The notes beneath the pieces were generated by a model, which searched no databases, was not told where the DNA came from, and was given only the letters and a program-made list of their open reading frames with translations. From Chthonomonadales bacterium (GTDB lineage: Bacteria > Armatimonadota > Chthonomonadetes > Chthonomonadales > CAJBBX01), in assembly GCA_020849275.1 (NCBI GenBank), contig JADLGO010000018.1, positions 26,770-90,769 on the forward strand: a stretch of DNA of 64,000 bases. The letters are read 5' to 3'. Shown here in pieces: positions 1-8,232 of the stretch. The number at the start of each line of letters is the position of its first letter. Position 1 is the stretch's first letter. The translations under genes were made by a program, and so were the position numbers.

Positions 1-12
1 AGCGGTAGACTG

Positions 13-189
13 ATGGCTCTATCGGGGATCAGTCCGGCGACGGCGGCCGTGCAGGCCAGCCTGGTGCGCGCGGCCGAGGACAGCACGGCGCAAAGCGCGA
101 TGCTGCTGAAGAAGGCGCTCAACAGCGACAAGGACCTGGTCGCGACCCTATTGCCGCCCACGAGCGGCGTGCTCGACATCCGCGCCTGA
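13..189 (+). CDS. YjfB-like putative motility protein
   Basis: A 58-residue protein. The reading frame is open from the window edge; the ATG at 13 gives a sensible N-terminus (MALSGISPATAAVQ), but the gene could begin further upstream. The sequence has an N-terminal LSGIS segment, a central QSAMLLKKALNSDKDLV helix and a C-terminal GVLDIRA. This is the pattern of the small YjfB-like proteins (Pfam putative motility protein), which are often found near flagellar genes and have no established biochemical role. It lies 40 bp upstream of rsmG. Its C-terminal LDIRA matches the end of the small protein at 33807-34079, which sits beside another motility-type gene. The family assignment is by recognition only. 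Confidence 0.55.
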   Translation: MALSGISPATAAVQASLVRAAEDSTAQSAMLLKKALNSDKDLVATLLPPTSGVLDIRA

Positions 190-229
190 GCGGCGCCGGC
201 CCGCGGCCGCGCGGACGGCCGGTGAGGCG

Positions 230-943
230 ATGGACAGGAACCTGCTGGCGGCGGGGGCCGCCCGACTGGGCGTGCCGCTCGATGCGGTCCAGCTTGAGCA
301 GATGGCGGCGTTCGTTGCCCTCCTCTACGAATGGAACGCGCGCCTGAACCTGACGCGCGTTCCCCGCGAGGAGGTCGTCGCGCGCCATCTGCTGGATTCC
401 CTCGCCGTCTGCGCGGTCGCCGGCTCGCCTGCGCCCCGCACGCTCATCGACCTCGGCACAGGCGCCGGCCTGCCGGGCGTCCCGCTCGCGGTGGCCTGGC
501 CGGCTTGCCGCGTCACGCTCCTGGACTCCACCCGCAAGCGCCTCGACTTCGTCGATGCCGCCCTGCGCACTCTGCGCCTTCCGCATGCGCGAACGGTGCA
601 CGCGCGCGCGGAAGAGGCCGCCCGCACACCCCAGCACCGCGAGCGCTACGACCTTGTGGTGGCGCGTGCCGTCGCCCCGATGCCGCTCCTGGCCGGGCTC
701 CTCCTGCCGTTCGCGCGCATCGGCGGGGCGGCCGTCGCGCTCAAGAGCAGCGGGGCCGATACCGAGATCCAGGGCGCGCGCGACCGGATCGGCGCTCTTG
801 GCGGCACTCTGGAGCGCGTCGTCGAGGTGCCCATCCCCGGCGCTGACGTCAGGCGGCTCCTGGCCGTGCTGCGCAAGGAGCGGCCTACGCCGGGCCCGGC
901 AAGGGCCCGACCCGCCGCCAGGCGAGCCGCGCGCCGCGCGTGA
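230..943 (+). CDS. rsmG: 16S rRNA (guanine(527)-N7)-methyltransferase RsmG
   Basis: The product is a 237-residue cytoplasmic SAM-dependent methyltransferase that modifies G527 of 16S rRNA. Typical RsmG signatures occur in order: WNARLNLT near residue 35, HLLDSL near 53, the SAM-binding loop DLGTGAGLPGVPLA near 73-87, DSTRKR near 98, and the YDLVVARAVAPM segment near 142. The length fits the family, apart from a basic Arg/Ala-rich tail after about residue 220. The ATG at 230 follows a GGTGAGGCG stretch that can act as a ribosome binding site. In many bacteria this gene sits with gidA/parA/parB; here it is next to unrelated genes. Confidence 0.95.
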   Translation: MDRNLLAAGAARLGVPLDAVQLEQMAAFVALLYEWNARLNLTRVPREEVVARHLLDSLAVCAVAGSPAPRTLIDLGTGAGLPGVPLAVAWPACRVTLLDSTRKRLDFVDAALRTLRLPHARTVHARAEEAARTPQHRERYDLVVARAVAPMPLLAGLLLPFARIGGAAVALKSSGADTEIQGARDRIGALGGTLERVVEVPIPGADVRRLLAVLRKERPTPGPARARPAARRAARRA

Positions 944-972
944 GGTAGACCTCTGCCCGCCCCCTGCAGGTG

Positions 973-981
973 TGGTACCAT
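973..981 (+). promoter_or_regulatory. Extended -10 promoter, near-leaderless
   Basis: TGG followed by TACCAT (976-981) matches the extended -10 pattern seen at other promoters in this window. No convincing -35 is present. The expected transcription start, about 7 bases downstream, falls within 2-4 bases of the ATG at 991, so the CDF mRNA would be leaderless or nearly so. Confidence 0.4.
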
Positions 982-990
982 ACTGCCGTC

Positions 991-1938
991 ATGGACCCGA
1001 CCTTCCGGCCCTCACCGGCCGCTAACGCCAAGGTGACGGCCGCCCGCCTGTCGATCGTCTCGAACTCGGCACTTGTCGCGTTGAAGCTTGTCGCCGGCCT
1101 GCTCGGTGGGTCGGTGAGCGTGTTGTCGGAGGCGGCGCACTCGGCCACCGATCTGCTGGCGTCCGTGATCGCCTTCTTCTCCGTTCGCGTGTCGGACCTT
1201 CCAGCCGACAGCCACCACCCGTATGGCCACGGAAAGGCCGAGGCCCTGTCCGGCCTGGCGGAGGCCGTGCTCATCTTCGCCGCCGCCGCTTACATCGTCG
1301 TCGAGGGGGTGCGCCGCCTGATGGGGCACGGCAAGACGCCCGACGTCGACCTTGGCATCGCGGTGATGCTCGTTTCGGTCGTCGCCAACGTGATCGTCTC
1401 GCGCCACCTCTTCCAGGTGGCGCGCGAGCGCGACTCGCTGGCGCTGGAGGCCGACGCCGAGCATCTGCGGACCGACGTCTACACCTCGGCCGGCGTGCTG
1501 GTCGGGCTGGGCCTCGTCCGGCTGACAGGCTGGGTGCCCCTGGACGCTATCGTCGCCATTGTGGTGGCGATGGTGATCGTTCATGCCGCGTGGCGCCTCA
1601 CCAGGGCGTCGGTCCTGCTTCTCATGGACGCGCAGCTCCCCGACGATGACACCGCGCTCGTGCGGCGTGTTTTCGACGCCGAGCCCGCCGTGCTCTCCTA
1701 CCACAAGCTCCGCACGCGCAAGTCGGGCTCGGCCCGGCTGATCGACGCCCACGTGCAGCTCGACGACCGCCTGACGCTCGTGGAGGCGCATGCGCTCACC
1801 GAGCAGCTCGAGGATCGCATACGCGCCGACCTGCCCTTCGCCGAGGTGACGCTCCACACGGAGCCCTACCACGAGGAGTTGCGTCATCAGCATGAGCGCC
1901 ACGGAGGCCCGCCGCCGGATGGCCTGAAGCACGCCTGA
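991..1938 (+). CDS. Cation diffusion facilitator family metal exporter
   Basis: A 315-residue inner-membrane antiporter of the CDF family, which exports divalent metals such as Zn, Fe, Mn, Co or Cd against protons. Hydrophobic segments span the first two-thirds. Two HxxxD metal-site motifs are visible: HSATD in the SEAAHSATDLLAS helix and HLRTD in the later EADAEHLRTDVYTS helix. A cytoplasmic C-terminal metal-sensing domain follows, ending His-rich. The ATG at 991 is preferred to an upstream GTG at 970, because a -10 element overlaps the upstream option. The metal specificity cannot be read from the sequence. Other metal transporters lie at 9533-12332 and 13132. Confidence 0.9.
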   Translation: MDPTFRPSPAANAKVTAARLSIVSNSALVALKLVAGLLGGSVSVLSEAAHSATDLLASVIAFFSVRVSDLPADSHHPYGHGKAEALSGLAEAVLIFAAAAYIVVEGVRRLMGHGKTPDVDLGIAVMLVSVVANVIVSRHLFQVARERDSLALEADAEHLRTDVYTSAGVLVGLGLVRLTGWVPLDAIVAIVVAMVIVHAAWRLTRASVLLLMDAQLPDDDTALVRRVFDAEPAVLSYHKLRTRKSGSARLIDAHVQLDDRLTLVEAHALTEQLEDRIRADLPFAEVTLHTEPYHEELRHQHERHGGPPPDGLKHA

Positions 1939-1961
1939 CTCGAGCGCCGGTTGCCCTTCGG

Positions 1962-1990
1962 TTGACGTATGGCGGGACATGGGATACCAT
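1962..1990 (+). promoter_or_regulatory. Sigma70-type promoter for the parvulin foldase gene
   Basis: TTGACG (1962-1967), a 17-base spacer and TACCAT (1985-1990) lie 46 bases upstream of the ATG at 2036. This leaves a short untranslated leader with a good ribosome binding site (AAAGGAGAT, 2018-2026). Confidence 0.7.
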
Positions 1991-2035
1991 AGCTGCCAGT
2001 CCAACTCCGCGGTCTCGAAAGGAGATCCTACGCTG

Positions 2036-3217
2036 ATGAGGTGCACGCAGCGGGCGACCGCCACCGCGCTGCTCGCCACGCTGATTCTGATTGCGGGCGC
2101 GGCCGGCCCGGCGCACGCCCAGAAGGCAGCGCGCAAGGCGAAAGCCAGACCCGCCCCGGCCGGCTCCGAGGTTGTGGCCACGGTGAACGGCCAGAAGATC
2201 ACCCGTGCCATGGTCGTCGATGACCTTCTGGCCGATCAGGATGCGCGCATTCGGGCCACGGAGCCGCGCTTCGCCGATCGACAGCGCCCCGTCGCCGCCG
2301 CGATCGGGGCCCTCGTGCTCCGGCGCCTGCAGGCCGGTGGCGGCAAGGCCGTCACGGTAACGCGGCCCGAGATCGTGGCCTGGCTGTTCCAGGACAAGCC
2401 CTCCGTCCTGTTGGAAGCCGTCCAGAACAAGATCCGCGAGGTCTCCATCGCCCAGGCCGCGCGCGCGCAGGGTCTGAAGGTTGCCGACGCCGAGGTGAAG
2501 GCGAAGGTAGCGAAGGCCATCAACAACGCGCGCCAGCAGCTTCACCTGACCGGGCAGAGCGACGCGAAGGTCCTCGCTGCGCTTGGCTACCGCGCCGAGG
2601 CCATCCGCGAGGCTGTGGTCACGAACGTCTATGTCGAGCAGATGGTTCAGCGCGACCTGACGAAGAAGCTCGGCCACCCGGTTGGACCGGCCGACTTCCT
2701 GGAGGCGCACCACATCCTGATCCGGCCCGTGGCCACGCAGACGCCGGCTAGCGCGGGCGCGGCCGGCCAACCGGCTCCCGCTCCCGACCCGCAGGACCAG
2801 GAGAAGGGGTTTGCCGACGCGCGGACCAAGATCGATGCGGTCGCCGAGGAGGTGAAGACCGGGAAGAAGACGTTCGAGAAAGCTGCCACCGAGTCGAGCG
2901 ACGACGGCAGCAAGTTCCAGGAGGGGCGGCTGGGCGTCTTTATGCGCGGCCAGATGGTGCCCGAGTTCGAGAAGGCGGCCTTCGCACTGAAGCCGGGGGA
3001 AGTGAGCGCCCCCGTTCGCACGCAGTTCGGCTGGCACCTGATCCGCGTTGACCGCGTGGGCAAGGACATCCCGGCGGCGGAGCGCGAGTCCTCGCTGCAG
3101 AACTACATCCGCGGCCGCGCGCAGGCGCTCGTTCAGAGCCTCGTGGCGAAGGCGGACGTGCACAACACGCTGCCGCCGCCGATGCCCGCGGCGCCCGCGG
3201 GCATGCAGGGAGGCTAG
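2036..3217 (+). CDS. Secreted SurA/PrsA-like peptidyl-prolyl isomerase
   Basis: A 393-residue exported foldase. It has a signal peptide (hydrophobic stretch ATALLATLILIAGAAGPA, then AHA-Q). The SurA-N-like chaperone region begins with the ATVNGQKITRAMV motif. A C-terminal parvulin rotamase domain covers about residues 230-345 (ADFLEAHHILIRPV ... GRLGVFMRGQMVPEFEKAAFALKPGEVSAPVRT). Such proteins help secreted proteins fold outside the cytoplasm. The ATG at 2036 follows a strong ribosome binding site; an in-frame start at 1979 lies inside the promoter and is rejected. It converges on the ArsR/B12 gene, whose stop codon directly abuts this gene. A second foldase of the same superfamily is encoded at 32034-33152. 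Confidence 0.88.
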   Translation: MRCTQRATATALLATLILIAGAAGPAHAQKAARKAKARPAPAGSEVVATVNGQKITRAMVVDDLLADQDARIRATEPRFADRQRPVAAAIGALVLRRLQAGGGKAVTVTRPEIVAWLFQDKPSVLLEAVQNKIREVSIAQAARAQGLKVADAEVKAKVAKAINNARQQLHLTGQSDAKVLAALGYRAEAIREAVVTNVYVEQMVQRDLTKKLGHPVGPADFLEAHHILIRPVATQTPASAGAAGQPAPAPDPQDQEKGFADARTKIDAVAEEVKTGKKTFEKAATESSDDGSKFQEGRLGVFMRGQMVPEFEKAAFALKPGEVSAPVRTQFGWHLIRVDRVGKDIPAAERESSLQNYIRGRAQALVQSLVAKADVHNTLPPPMPAAPAGMQGG

Positions 3218-4267
3218 TCACTCCTGGCGAGGCTCGCCGCCTCCCTCACGCGATGCAGCGGGCCCGGGTGACCTCACCCTGGCCCGCTCGCGCGTATGGG
3301 GCGGGCCGCACTCGTGCCCCTCCTGCGCCCGCGCCTCGATCTCCGCAACCGCCCCCCGCGCGTCGGCAGCGGTGAAGTCGGCCCCGCCCGTCGCGACGAG
3401 GTCGGCGCTCTCGTTCACGTGGCGCCCCCCCAGCCCGATGCGGAATCGGGGCGCCCCCGGCCGCTCGCGGCGCGAGCTCAGGACCGCGAGCAGGCGGCGC
3501 GTTTGGGTCGCGTGCTCGGCCAGCGCACACGAGATGAGCACCACCTCCGGGCGCACTTGTTCCACCATGTCGGCGAAGTCCGCCTCCGGCACGTCGGCAC
3601 CCAGGCACAGTGGGCACCACCCGCGCGCCCGCAGGGACTCCGCGATCATGCGGATGCCGACGACGTGCCGGTTGCCCGCGACACAGCCGAGCAGCGCCCG
3701 GCGGCCGTGGCGGACCCCCGGCTGATGGAAATGGGATACGCGCGCAACGAGGCGCTCGACCATGCCGGTCGCCAGATGCTCCTCCGCCACCGAGATCCGC
3801 CCCTCTACCTCCAACTCGCCGACCGCCTCCAGGCAGCGCTGGAAGACGCCGACGTAGAGGTCCTCGAGGCAGACGCGCCGGGTGAGGCACTCGCCGACGA
3901 TCGCGTCCGCCTCCTCGTCATCGCCCTCAACGAGCGCGCGGCGCAGACGATCGCTCCAGCGGCGCAACTCGGCGCGCCCGGCGGGGCGCTCGGGCCGGGG
4001 ACGGCTGCCGGAGAGGGCGGTGCGCAGCAGCGAGGCGACGATCGGGTCCGAGAGGGTGTAGAGCACGTAGCGGCCGGAGCGCTGGGCGATGACGATACCA
4101 CGCTCGCGCATGCGGGCGAGATGGTTGGAGACGTTTGGCTGCTTGAGGCCGGTGAGCGCGACCAGACGCTTAACAGTCTTTGTGCCCGAGAGCAGACTCT
4201 CGAGGATGGCTCTCCTCGAGGCGTCCGCCAGATCGTCAAGAACCGGATGACAGCCTTCGGGTGGCAT
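3218..4267 (-). CDS. ArsR-type HTH fused to cobalamin-binding domain (CarH-like layout)
   Basis: A 349-residue predicted cytoplasmic transcription regulator. Residues about 8-75 form an ArsR winged helix (LTGLKQPNVSNHLARMRERGIV recognition region). Residues about 95-180 resemble the helical B12 cap domain, with an E163-H164 pair (VAEEH) in the position of the CarH Wx9EH signature; the tryptophan is E153 here. Residues about 188-310 form a Rossmann B12 domain with NRHVVG (His201, the expected lower cobalt ligand) and a GLGG loop. CarH-type photoreceptors use a MerR-type head and adenosylcobalamin to sense light. An ArsR head makes this a cobalamin- or light-responsive repressor by inference only. 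It has its own promoter; its targets are unknown. The C-terminal 35 residues are low complexity. Confidence 0.8.
   Translation of the reverse strand: MPPEGCHPVLDDLADASRRAILESLLSGTKTVKRLVALTGLKQPNVSNHLARMRERGIVIAQRSGRYVLYTLSDPIVASLLRTALSGSRPRPERPAGRAELRRWSDRLRRALVEGDDEEADAIVGECLTRRVCLEDLYVGVFQRCLEAVGELEVEGRISVAEEHLATGMVERLVARVSHFHQPGVRHGRRALLGCVAGNRHVVGIRMIAESLRARGWCPLCLGADVPEADFADMVEQVRPEVVLISCALAEHATQTRRLLAVLSSRRERPGAPRFRIGLGGRHVNESADLVATGGADFTAADARGAVAEIEARAQEGHECGPPHTRERARVRSPGPAASREGGGEPRQE
3257..3288 (+). terminator. Strong GC hairpin downstream of the foldase gene
   Basis: An outer stem AGCGGGCC/GGCCCGCT (3257-3264, 3281-3288) continues into an inner stem GGGTGA/TCACCC with a two-base loop. 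This gives about 14 base pairs with one mismatch. It lies 40 bases after the stop of the foldase gene and inside the 3' end of the opposing gene. There is no T-tract, so intrinsic termination is uncertain. Confidence 0.4.
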
Positions 4268-4343
4268 CTTCCCGCCGATTCGGGCCCGTTCCCGGGAAGG
4301 GCAACGCCGCTGTCACCGGGCCCGTCACCTGTTCGTATGCCGC

Positions 4344-4372
4344 CTTATATCATGGATCGTATCACCTGTCAA
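4344..4372 (-). promoter_or_regulatory. Promoter for the ArsR/B12 regulator gene
   Basis: On the minus strand TTGACA (4367-4372), a 17-base spacer and TATAAG (4344-4349, preceded by TGA) form a near-consensus promoter. The start codon at 4267 is about 75 bases downstream. The surrounding 4320-4390 is markedly more AT-rich than the rest of the region, as expected of a regulatory gap. No clear operator palindrome was found. Confidence 0.7.
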
Positions 4373-4410
4373 TAATATGTTATCCTCGCGAAACATTTCC
4401 GCCCGGCCGA

Positions 4411-5685
4411 TTAGCCTGGCGCGCTGAACGGGGCCAGCCGGCCCGCGAGGTCGCGCGTCACGTCGGCGCGCACTCGGATGCCGTCCGAGCCATAGTCGGC
4501 GTGCAGGACGCGGCCGTACTCGTAGCATTGCGACACCAGGTCGCTGCGAGTGTACGGAACGAGGATCTCCACATGGACGAGCAGCGAGCGGACGGTGTCC
4601 ACGACGCGGTCCATCAGATGGTTCAGCCCGTCGGCCGTACGCGCCGACACGTAACACGAGTTGGGAGTTGCGGCCACCGCCTCGCGCAGCGCGTAGTGGT
4701 CGCGCGCGAGGTCCGACTTGTTGAACACCGTGATGATGGGCTTGCCGCCCGCCCCGAGCTCGTCCAGCGTCTCCGCGACGGCCGCGCGCTGGATGTCGCG
4801 CTGTGGGTGGCTGGCGTCGACCACGTGAATGAGGAAGTCCGTCTCGTTAACCTCCTCGAGCGTGGCGCGGAAGGCGGCGATCAGGTCGTGCGGCAGATTG
4901 CGGATGAAGCCGACGGTGTCGGTGAGGAGCAGCGCCCAGCCGTCGGGCAACACAACCCGGCGAGTGGTGGGGTCCAGCGTGGCGAACAGGCGAGCGTCGG
5001 CGTAGACGCTGGCTCCGGAGAGCGTGTTGAGCAGCGTCGACTTGCCCGCGCTCGTATAGCCGACGAGCGCCGCCGTGGGAAACGGGAGCCGGCGGCGCAG
5101 GCTGCGCTGCTGGTGCCGCTGGCTCCGCACCTCGGCAAGCTCCTCCTCAAGGTCTGAGATACGCTCCCGCACCTTGCGCCGGTCGGTCTCCAGCTTGGTC
5201 TCGCCCGCGCCGCCGCGGACGCCGATGCCGCCTTGCTGTCGCTCGAACCGGGTGTAGAGGTTCATCAGGCGCGGCAGCAGGTAGCTGAGCTGAGCGAGCT
5301 CAACCTGCAGCTTGCCCTCGCGAGTGTGAGCGCGCTGGCCGAAGATGTCCAGGATGAGCTGCGTACGATCGATGACGCGCACCTGCACGGCCTCCTGCAG
5401 GTTGCGCTGTTGCACGGGCGAAAGCTCAGTGTCCACGACGACGAACGTTGCGTCCGAGTCCGCCGCCGCCGCCGCGATCTCCTCGGCCTTGCCCTTGCCC
5501 ACATAGTAGGCCGGATCGGGCTGCGGGCGATGCTGGTGCATGTCCGCCACCACGTTGGCCCCGGCAGTCTGCGCGAGCGACCGCAGTTCCTCGATCGCGT
5601 AGTCCTCGGCGCCCTCGTCGGTCTCAACGCAGACGATGACCGCCCTCTCGGCGGACTCGACGTCGTGCATGGCGGCCTTCGGCAT
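4411..5685 (-). CDS. hflX: Ribosome-associated GTPase HflX
   Basis: A 424-residue TRAFAC-class GTPase that binds 50S subunits and can split stalled ribosomes. The N-terminal HflX domain contains PDPAYYVGKGKAEEI and the ERQQGGIGVRGGAGETKLE linker typical of the family. The G domain has G1 GYTSAGKST (about 210-218), DPTTRR switch, G3 DTVGF (about 253) and G4 NKSD (about 321). The ATG at 5685 follows GGGAGGGGAC. The open frame runs further upstream but that part is unlike HflX. It lies 26 bases downstream of dapL on the same strand, so co-transcription is likely. Confidence 0.95.
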   Translation of the reverse strand: MPKAAMHDVESAERAVIVCVETDEGAEDYAIEELRSLAQTAGANVVADMHQHRPQPDPAYYVGKGKAEEIAAAAADSDATFVVVDTELSPVQQRNLQEAVQVRVIDRTQLILDIFGQRAHTREGKLQVELAQLSYLLPRLMNLYTRFERQQGGIGVRGGAGETKLETDRRKVRERISDLEEELAEVRSQRHQQRSLRRRLPFPTAALVGYTSAGKSTLLNTLSGASVYADARLFATLDPTTRRVVLPDGWALLLTDTVGFIRNLPHDLIAAFRATLEEVNETDFLIHVVDASHPQRDIQRAAVAETLDELGAGGKPIITVFNKSDLARDHYALREAVAATPNSCYVSARTADGLNHLMDRVVDTVRSLLVHVEILVPYTRSDLVSQCYEYGRVLHADYGSDGIRVRADVTRDLAGRLAPFSAPG

Positions 5686-5711
5686 TTTTCGTCCCCTCCC
5701 CGCGACCCGGC

Positions 5712-6890
5712 CTACCAGGCGAGGCGCATGGCGCGGACGCGCTCGACCGCCTCGGCGCAACGCCCGCCGTCGCGGTCGCCGAGCACCGTCAGCGACATGC
5801 GCACATAGCCTTCGCCGTACTCGCCGTAGCCGATCCCCGGAATGACGAGCACGCCCGCCTCCTGGAGCAGCCGCCGCGCGAAACCCATGCTGGTTTCCCC
5901 GGGCGGCACGGGCGCCCACACGTAGAAGGTCGCTCGCGGCTTGGGAACCGGCCATCCGAGCGCGTTCAGGCCATCAACCAGCACGTCGCGTCGGCGACGA
6001 ATCAGGTCCAGGGACGCGCTGTTGTCGCCGTGCTCGATGGCCCACGCCGCCGCCCGCGAGACCGCGGCGAACTGCTTGCTGTCGATGTTCGACTTGAGCT
6101 TACTGAGCGTCGCGACGGCGTCCGGGTTCCCAAAGGCCATGCCGACGCGCCACCCGGTCATGTTGAACATCTTGGAGAACGAATGGAGCTCGATGGCGTG
6201 CTCGCCCGCGCCCTCCACCTGGAGCACCGACGGCGGGCGACAGCCGTCGAAGGTGACCTCGGAGTAGGCGGCGTCGTTGACGAGCAGGATGTCGTGGTCG
6301 CGGCAGAAGGCGATGGCCTCACGGTAGAAGTCGAGCGAGGCGACGGCTCCGGTCGGGTTGTTCGGGTAGTTGAGCCAGAGGAGCTTCGCTCGCCGGGCGG
6401 CTTCCGAGGGGATCGCGGTCAGGTCCGGTAGGAAGCCACGGGTGGCGGTGAGCGGCATCGCCACCGTCTCGCCGCCGGCCAGCAGCGTGTTCACCTTGTA
6501 GACCGTGTAGGCCGGGTCGGGCACGAGCGACACGTCGCCGGGGTCGATGTAGGCCCATGCGAGGTGCGCCAGCCCCTCCTTCGAGCCGATCAGCAGCAGG
6601 GCCTCGACGGCCGGGTCGACGGGAACGCAGAACCGCCGCTCGAACCACGCGCTCACCGCGCGCAGGAACGCCGGATCGCCGGCCGGGGACTCGTCGTAAC
6701 GGTGCGTCTCCGGCTCCGAGGCGGCCCGGCAGAGCGCGTCCACCACGGGCGAGGGCGTCGGCTGGTCGGGATCTCCGATGCCGAGGTCGATCAGGTCGCG
6801 CCCCTCGGAGATGGCCTGGCTCTTCAGGCGGGCGATCTCGCCGAAGAGGTAGGGGGGGATCTGCTCCAGTCGGCGTGCGCGTGCTACCAC
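5712..6890 (-). CDS. dapL: LL-diaminopimelate aminotransferase
   Basis: A 392-residue PLP-dependent class I/II aminotransferase. DapL converts tetrahydrodipicolinate to LL-diaminopimelate in one step, supplying lysine and peptidoglycan precursors. Visible motifs are DLGIGDPDQPTP near residue 35, YPNNPTG near 168, the D-A-Y of VNDAAYSEV, and the PLP lysine in HSFSKMFNMTGWRVG (about K237). The GTG at 6890 is chosen because AAGGAGG lies 5 bases upstream; a longer reading frame to 7187 has no matching sequence. Related family members act on other amino acids, so the substrate rests on overall similarity to DapL. Confidence 0.88.
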   Translation of the reverse strand: MVARARRLEQIPPYLFGEIARLKSQAISEGRDLIDLGIGDPDQPTPSPVVDALCRAASEPETHRYDESPAGDPAFLRAVSAWFERRFCVPVDPAVEALLLIGSKEGLAHLAWAYIDPGDVSLVPDPAYTVYKVNTLLAGGETVAMPLTATRGFLPDLTAIPSEAARRAKLLWLNYPNNPTGAVASLDFYREAIAFCRDHDILLVNDAAYSEVTFDGCRPPSVLQVEGAGEHAIELHSFSKMFNMTGWRVGMAFGNPDAVATLSKLKSNIDSKQFAAVSRAAAWAIEHGDNSASLDLIRRRRDVLVDGLNALGWPVPKPRATFYVWAPVPPGETSMGFARRLLQEAGVLVIPGIGYGEYGEGYVRMSLTVLGDRDGGRCAEAVERVRAMRLAW

Positions 6891-6945
6891 TCCGTCCTCC
6901 TTGCCCTGGCTCCTGGGCGGCGCGCGTTCGGGCCGAGGCCGGCGC

Positions 6946-7773
6946 TCAGGGGAGCAACGCCTGACGGACCCGAATGGTCGTGACCGAACGGACGGACGTC
7001 GCGCCCTCGCGCGCCGTCGCGGTGGCCGGGACCGTGCGGCGGAGGGTCCCGGTGACCTCCGCGTCCTGGCCGATGTCGCGGGCGAAGTACTGTGTGATCG
7101 TGCCGTCGATCGTGCCGGCCGGCGCCGAGCCCGCCTTCTCGTGGCCCGTTCGGAACGCCGCCTTGAACGTGAACGCCAGGTGGGCACACGGATGGTCGCC
7201 GCGCCGCGCCTCGCCCAGATAGCGGCCGGTGAAGCGGATCGTGATGCGATCGTTCCTCGCGCCGCGCGCAGTCAAGGTGGCCTTCCACTGCATCCCCCGG
7301 ACGGTTGGCTTCAGCGGCAGCGGGAAGCTGAGGCCGTCCAGAAACTGCGGGCCCGGGTCCTTCACGCCCTGCGGCGCCCTGCGCGCCACGCCGAGGCAGC
7401 GGCCGTCGCGCGCATAGGTGAAGATCCGCGTCACCGGGTCGACGACGTGCTCGATGGCGCCGCCGGAGGTGCGCGTGCGCACCTGGCCCTCGACCGGCGT
7501 CTCCTCGACGGTGGCCTTGCCTCCGATCGAGCGAACGACCTGGCGCCGGGCGATGATGGTGCTCGCCTGCTCGGCGACCAACCGCGCCTCACCGCCCTTC
7601 GGCTCGAGCGTCGTCCGCACCGTCTGCTCCACGCGATAGCGCGTGACGCTGCCCGGGATATAGCGGTATTGGAGAAGGCCCGGACCGAGCAGGAGGAAGG
7701 CCGACAGAAGAGCGCCGCGGGCCCGGAGCCGGCACAGAGCGGAGCCACCGGCGGAGATCGCGGCTCGTGTCAT
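6946..7773 (-). CDS. Hypothetical exported protein
   Basis: A 275-residue protein that I do not recognise. The N-terminus has a basic start and a hydrophobic stretch (ALLSAFLLLGPGLLQ), consistent with a signal peptide or membrane anchor. The remainder is beta-strand-like, with alternating hydrophobic residues (SVTRYRVEQTVRTTLEP, KATLTARGARNDRITIRFTGRYLG), resembling DUF-type periplasmic proteins that measure or bind lipids. Its start overlaps the stop of the receiver-domain gene by 4 bases (ATGA), so the two are probably co-translated. No enzymatic motif is seen. Confidence 0.65.
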   Translation of the reverse strand: MTRAAISAGGSALCRLRARGALLSAFLLLGPGLLQYRYIPGSVTRYRVEQTVRTTLEPKGGEARLVAEQASTIIARRQVVRSIGGKATVEETPVEGQVRTRTSGGAIEHVVDPVTRIFTYARDGRCLGVARRAPQGVKDPGPQFLDGLSFPLPLKPTVRGMQWKATLTARGARNDRITIRFTGRYLGEARRGDHPCAHLAFTFKAAFRTGHEKAGSAPAGTIDGTITQYFARDIGQDAEVTGTLRRTVPATATAREGATSVRSVTTIRVRQALLP

Positions 7774-8177
7774 GGCGAGGAGCTCCCCGCGCCCGCCGCG
7801 GCCGCGCGCCGGAGCGCGTCGCGGATCACCTCGGCCAGGCGCGAGGCGATGGCGGAGTTGGGCACCACGCGGAGGGCCCCGGCCGCGCGGGCGGCCTCGC
7901 GCACGTCCGGGATCCGAACGTGCGGCGCGTAGGCGACGATGGGCGGCGCCGGGTCAGCGGCGGCGAGCCTACGGAGCGCCTCCATCCCGTCGAGGCAGCG
8001 CGAGCCGAGGTTCACGAGCGCCAGAACCGGCCGCGCCTCCGCGTACCGTGTGGGCGCACTCGCCGCGTCCGTAACATGGTCGACGCGATAGCCGGCGGCC
8101 CCAAGGACCGTAAGGATGCGCGTCGCGAGCAAGAGGTCGTCGTCGACCAGAAGCACCGTCGTGGACGGATCCGGCAT
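7770..8177 (-). CDS. Degenerate response-regulator receiver protein
   Basis: A 135-residue stand-alone CheY-like domain. The acidic triad D12-D13-D14 is present at the end of strand 1. The phosphoacceptor position in strand 3 reads VNLGS (N56 in place of Asp), the conserved Thr/Ser of strand 4 is Ala (IVAYAPH), and the strand 5 Lys is missing (RVVPNS). It is therefore likely a pseudo-receiver that is not phosphorylated and acts by protein contact, or has become constitutive. It has its own promoter at 8204-8213 and a strong ribosome binding site (AAGGAGG). It forms an operon with the exported protein downstream. Confidence 0.75.
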   Translation of the reverse strand: MPDPSTTVLLVDDDLLLATRILTVLGAAGYRVDHVTDAASAPTRYAEARPVLALVNLGSRCLDGMEALRRLAAADPAPPIVAYAPHVRIPDVREAARAAGALRVVPNSAIASRLAEVIRDALRRAAAAGAGSSSP

Positions 8178-8203
8178 GGGCTCCGCCTCCTTCCGTCTGC
8201 CCG

Positions 8204-8213
8204 ATTATAGCAC
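8204..8213 (-). promoter_or_regulatory. Extended -10 promoter for the receiver gene
   Basis: On the minus strand TATAAT (8204-8209) is preceded by TGC, a perfect extended -10. The -35 region (around 8224-8232) is poor. The ATG at 8177 is about 27 bases downstream, with GAAGGAGGCGG between. Confidence 0.65.
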
Positions 8214-8232
8214 ACGCCATCCGGGCCAATAG

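Noticed and set aside
5686..5955. 90-residue N-terminal extension of HflX
   Set aside because: It overlaps the 3' end of dapL in another frame and has no HflX-like sequence; ATG 5685 has a good ribosome binding site.
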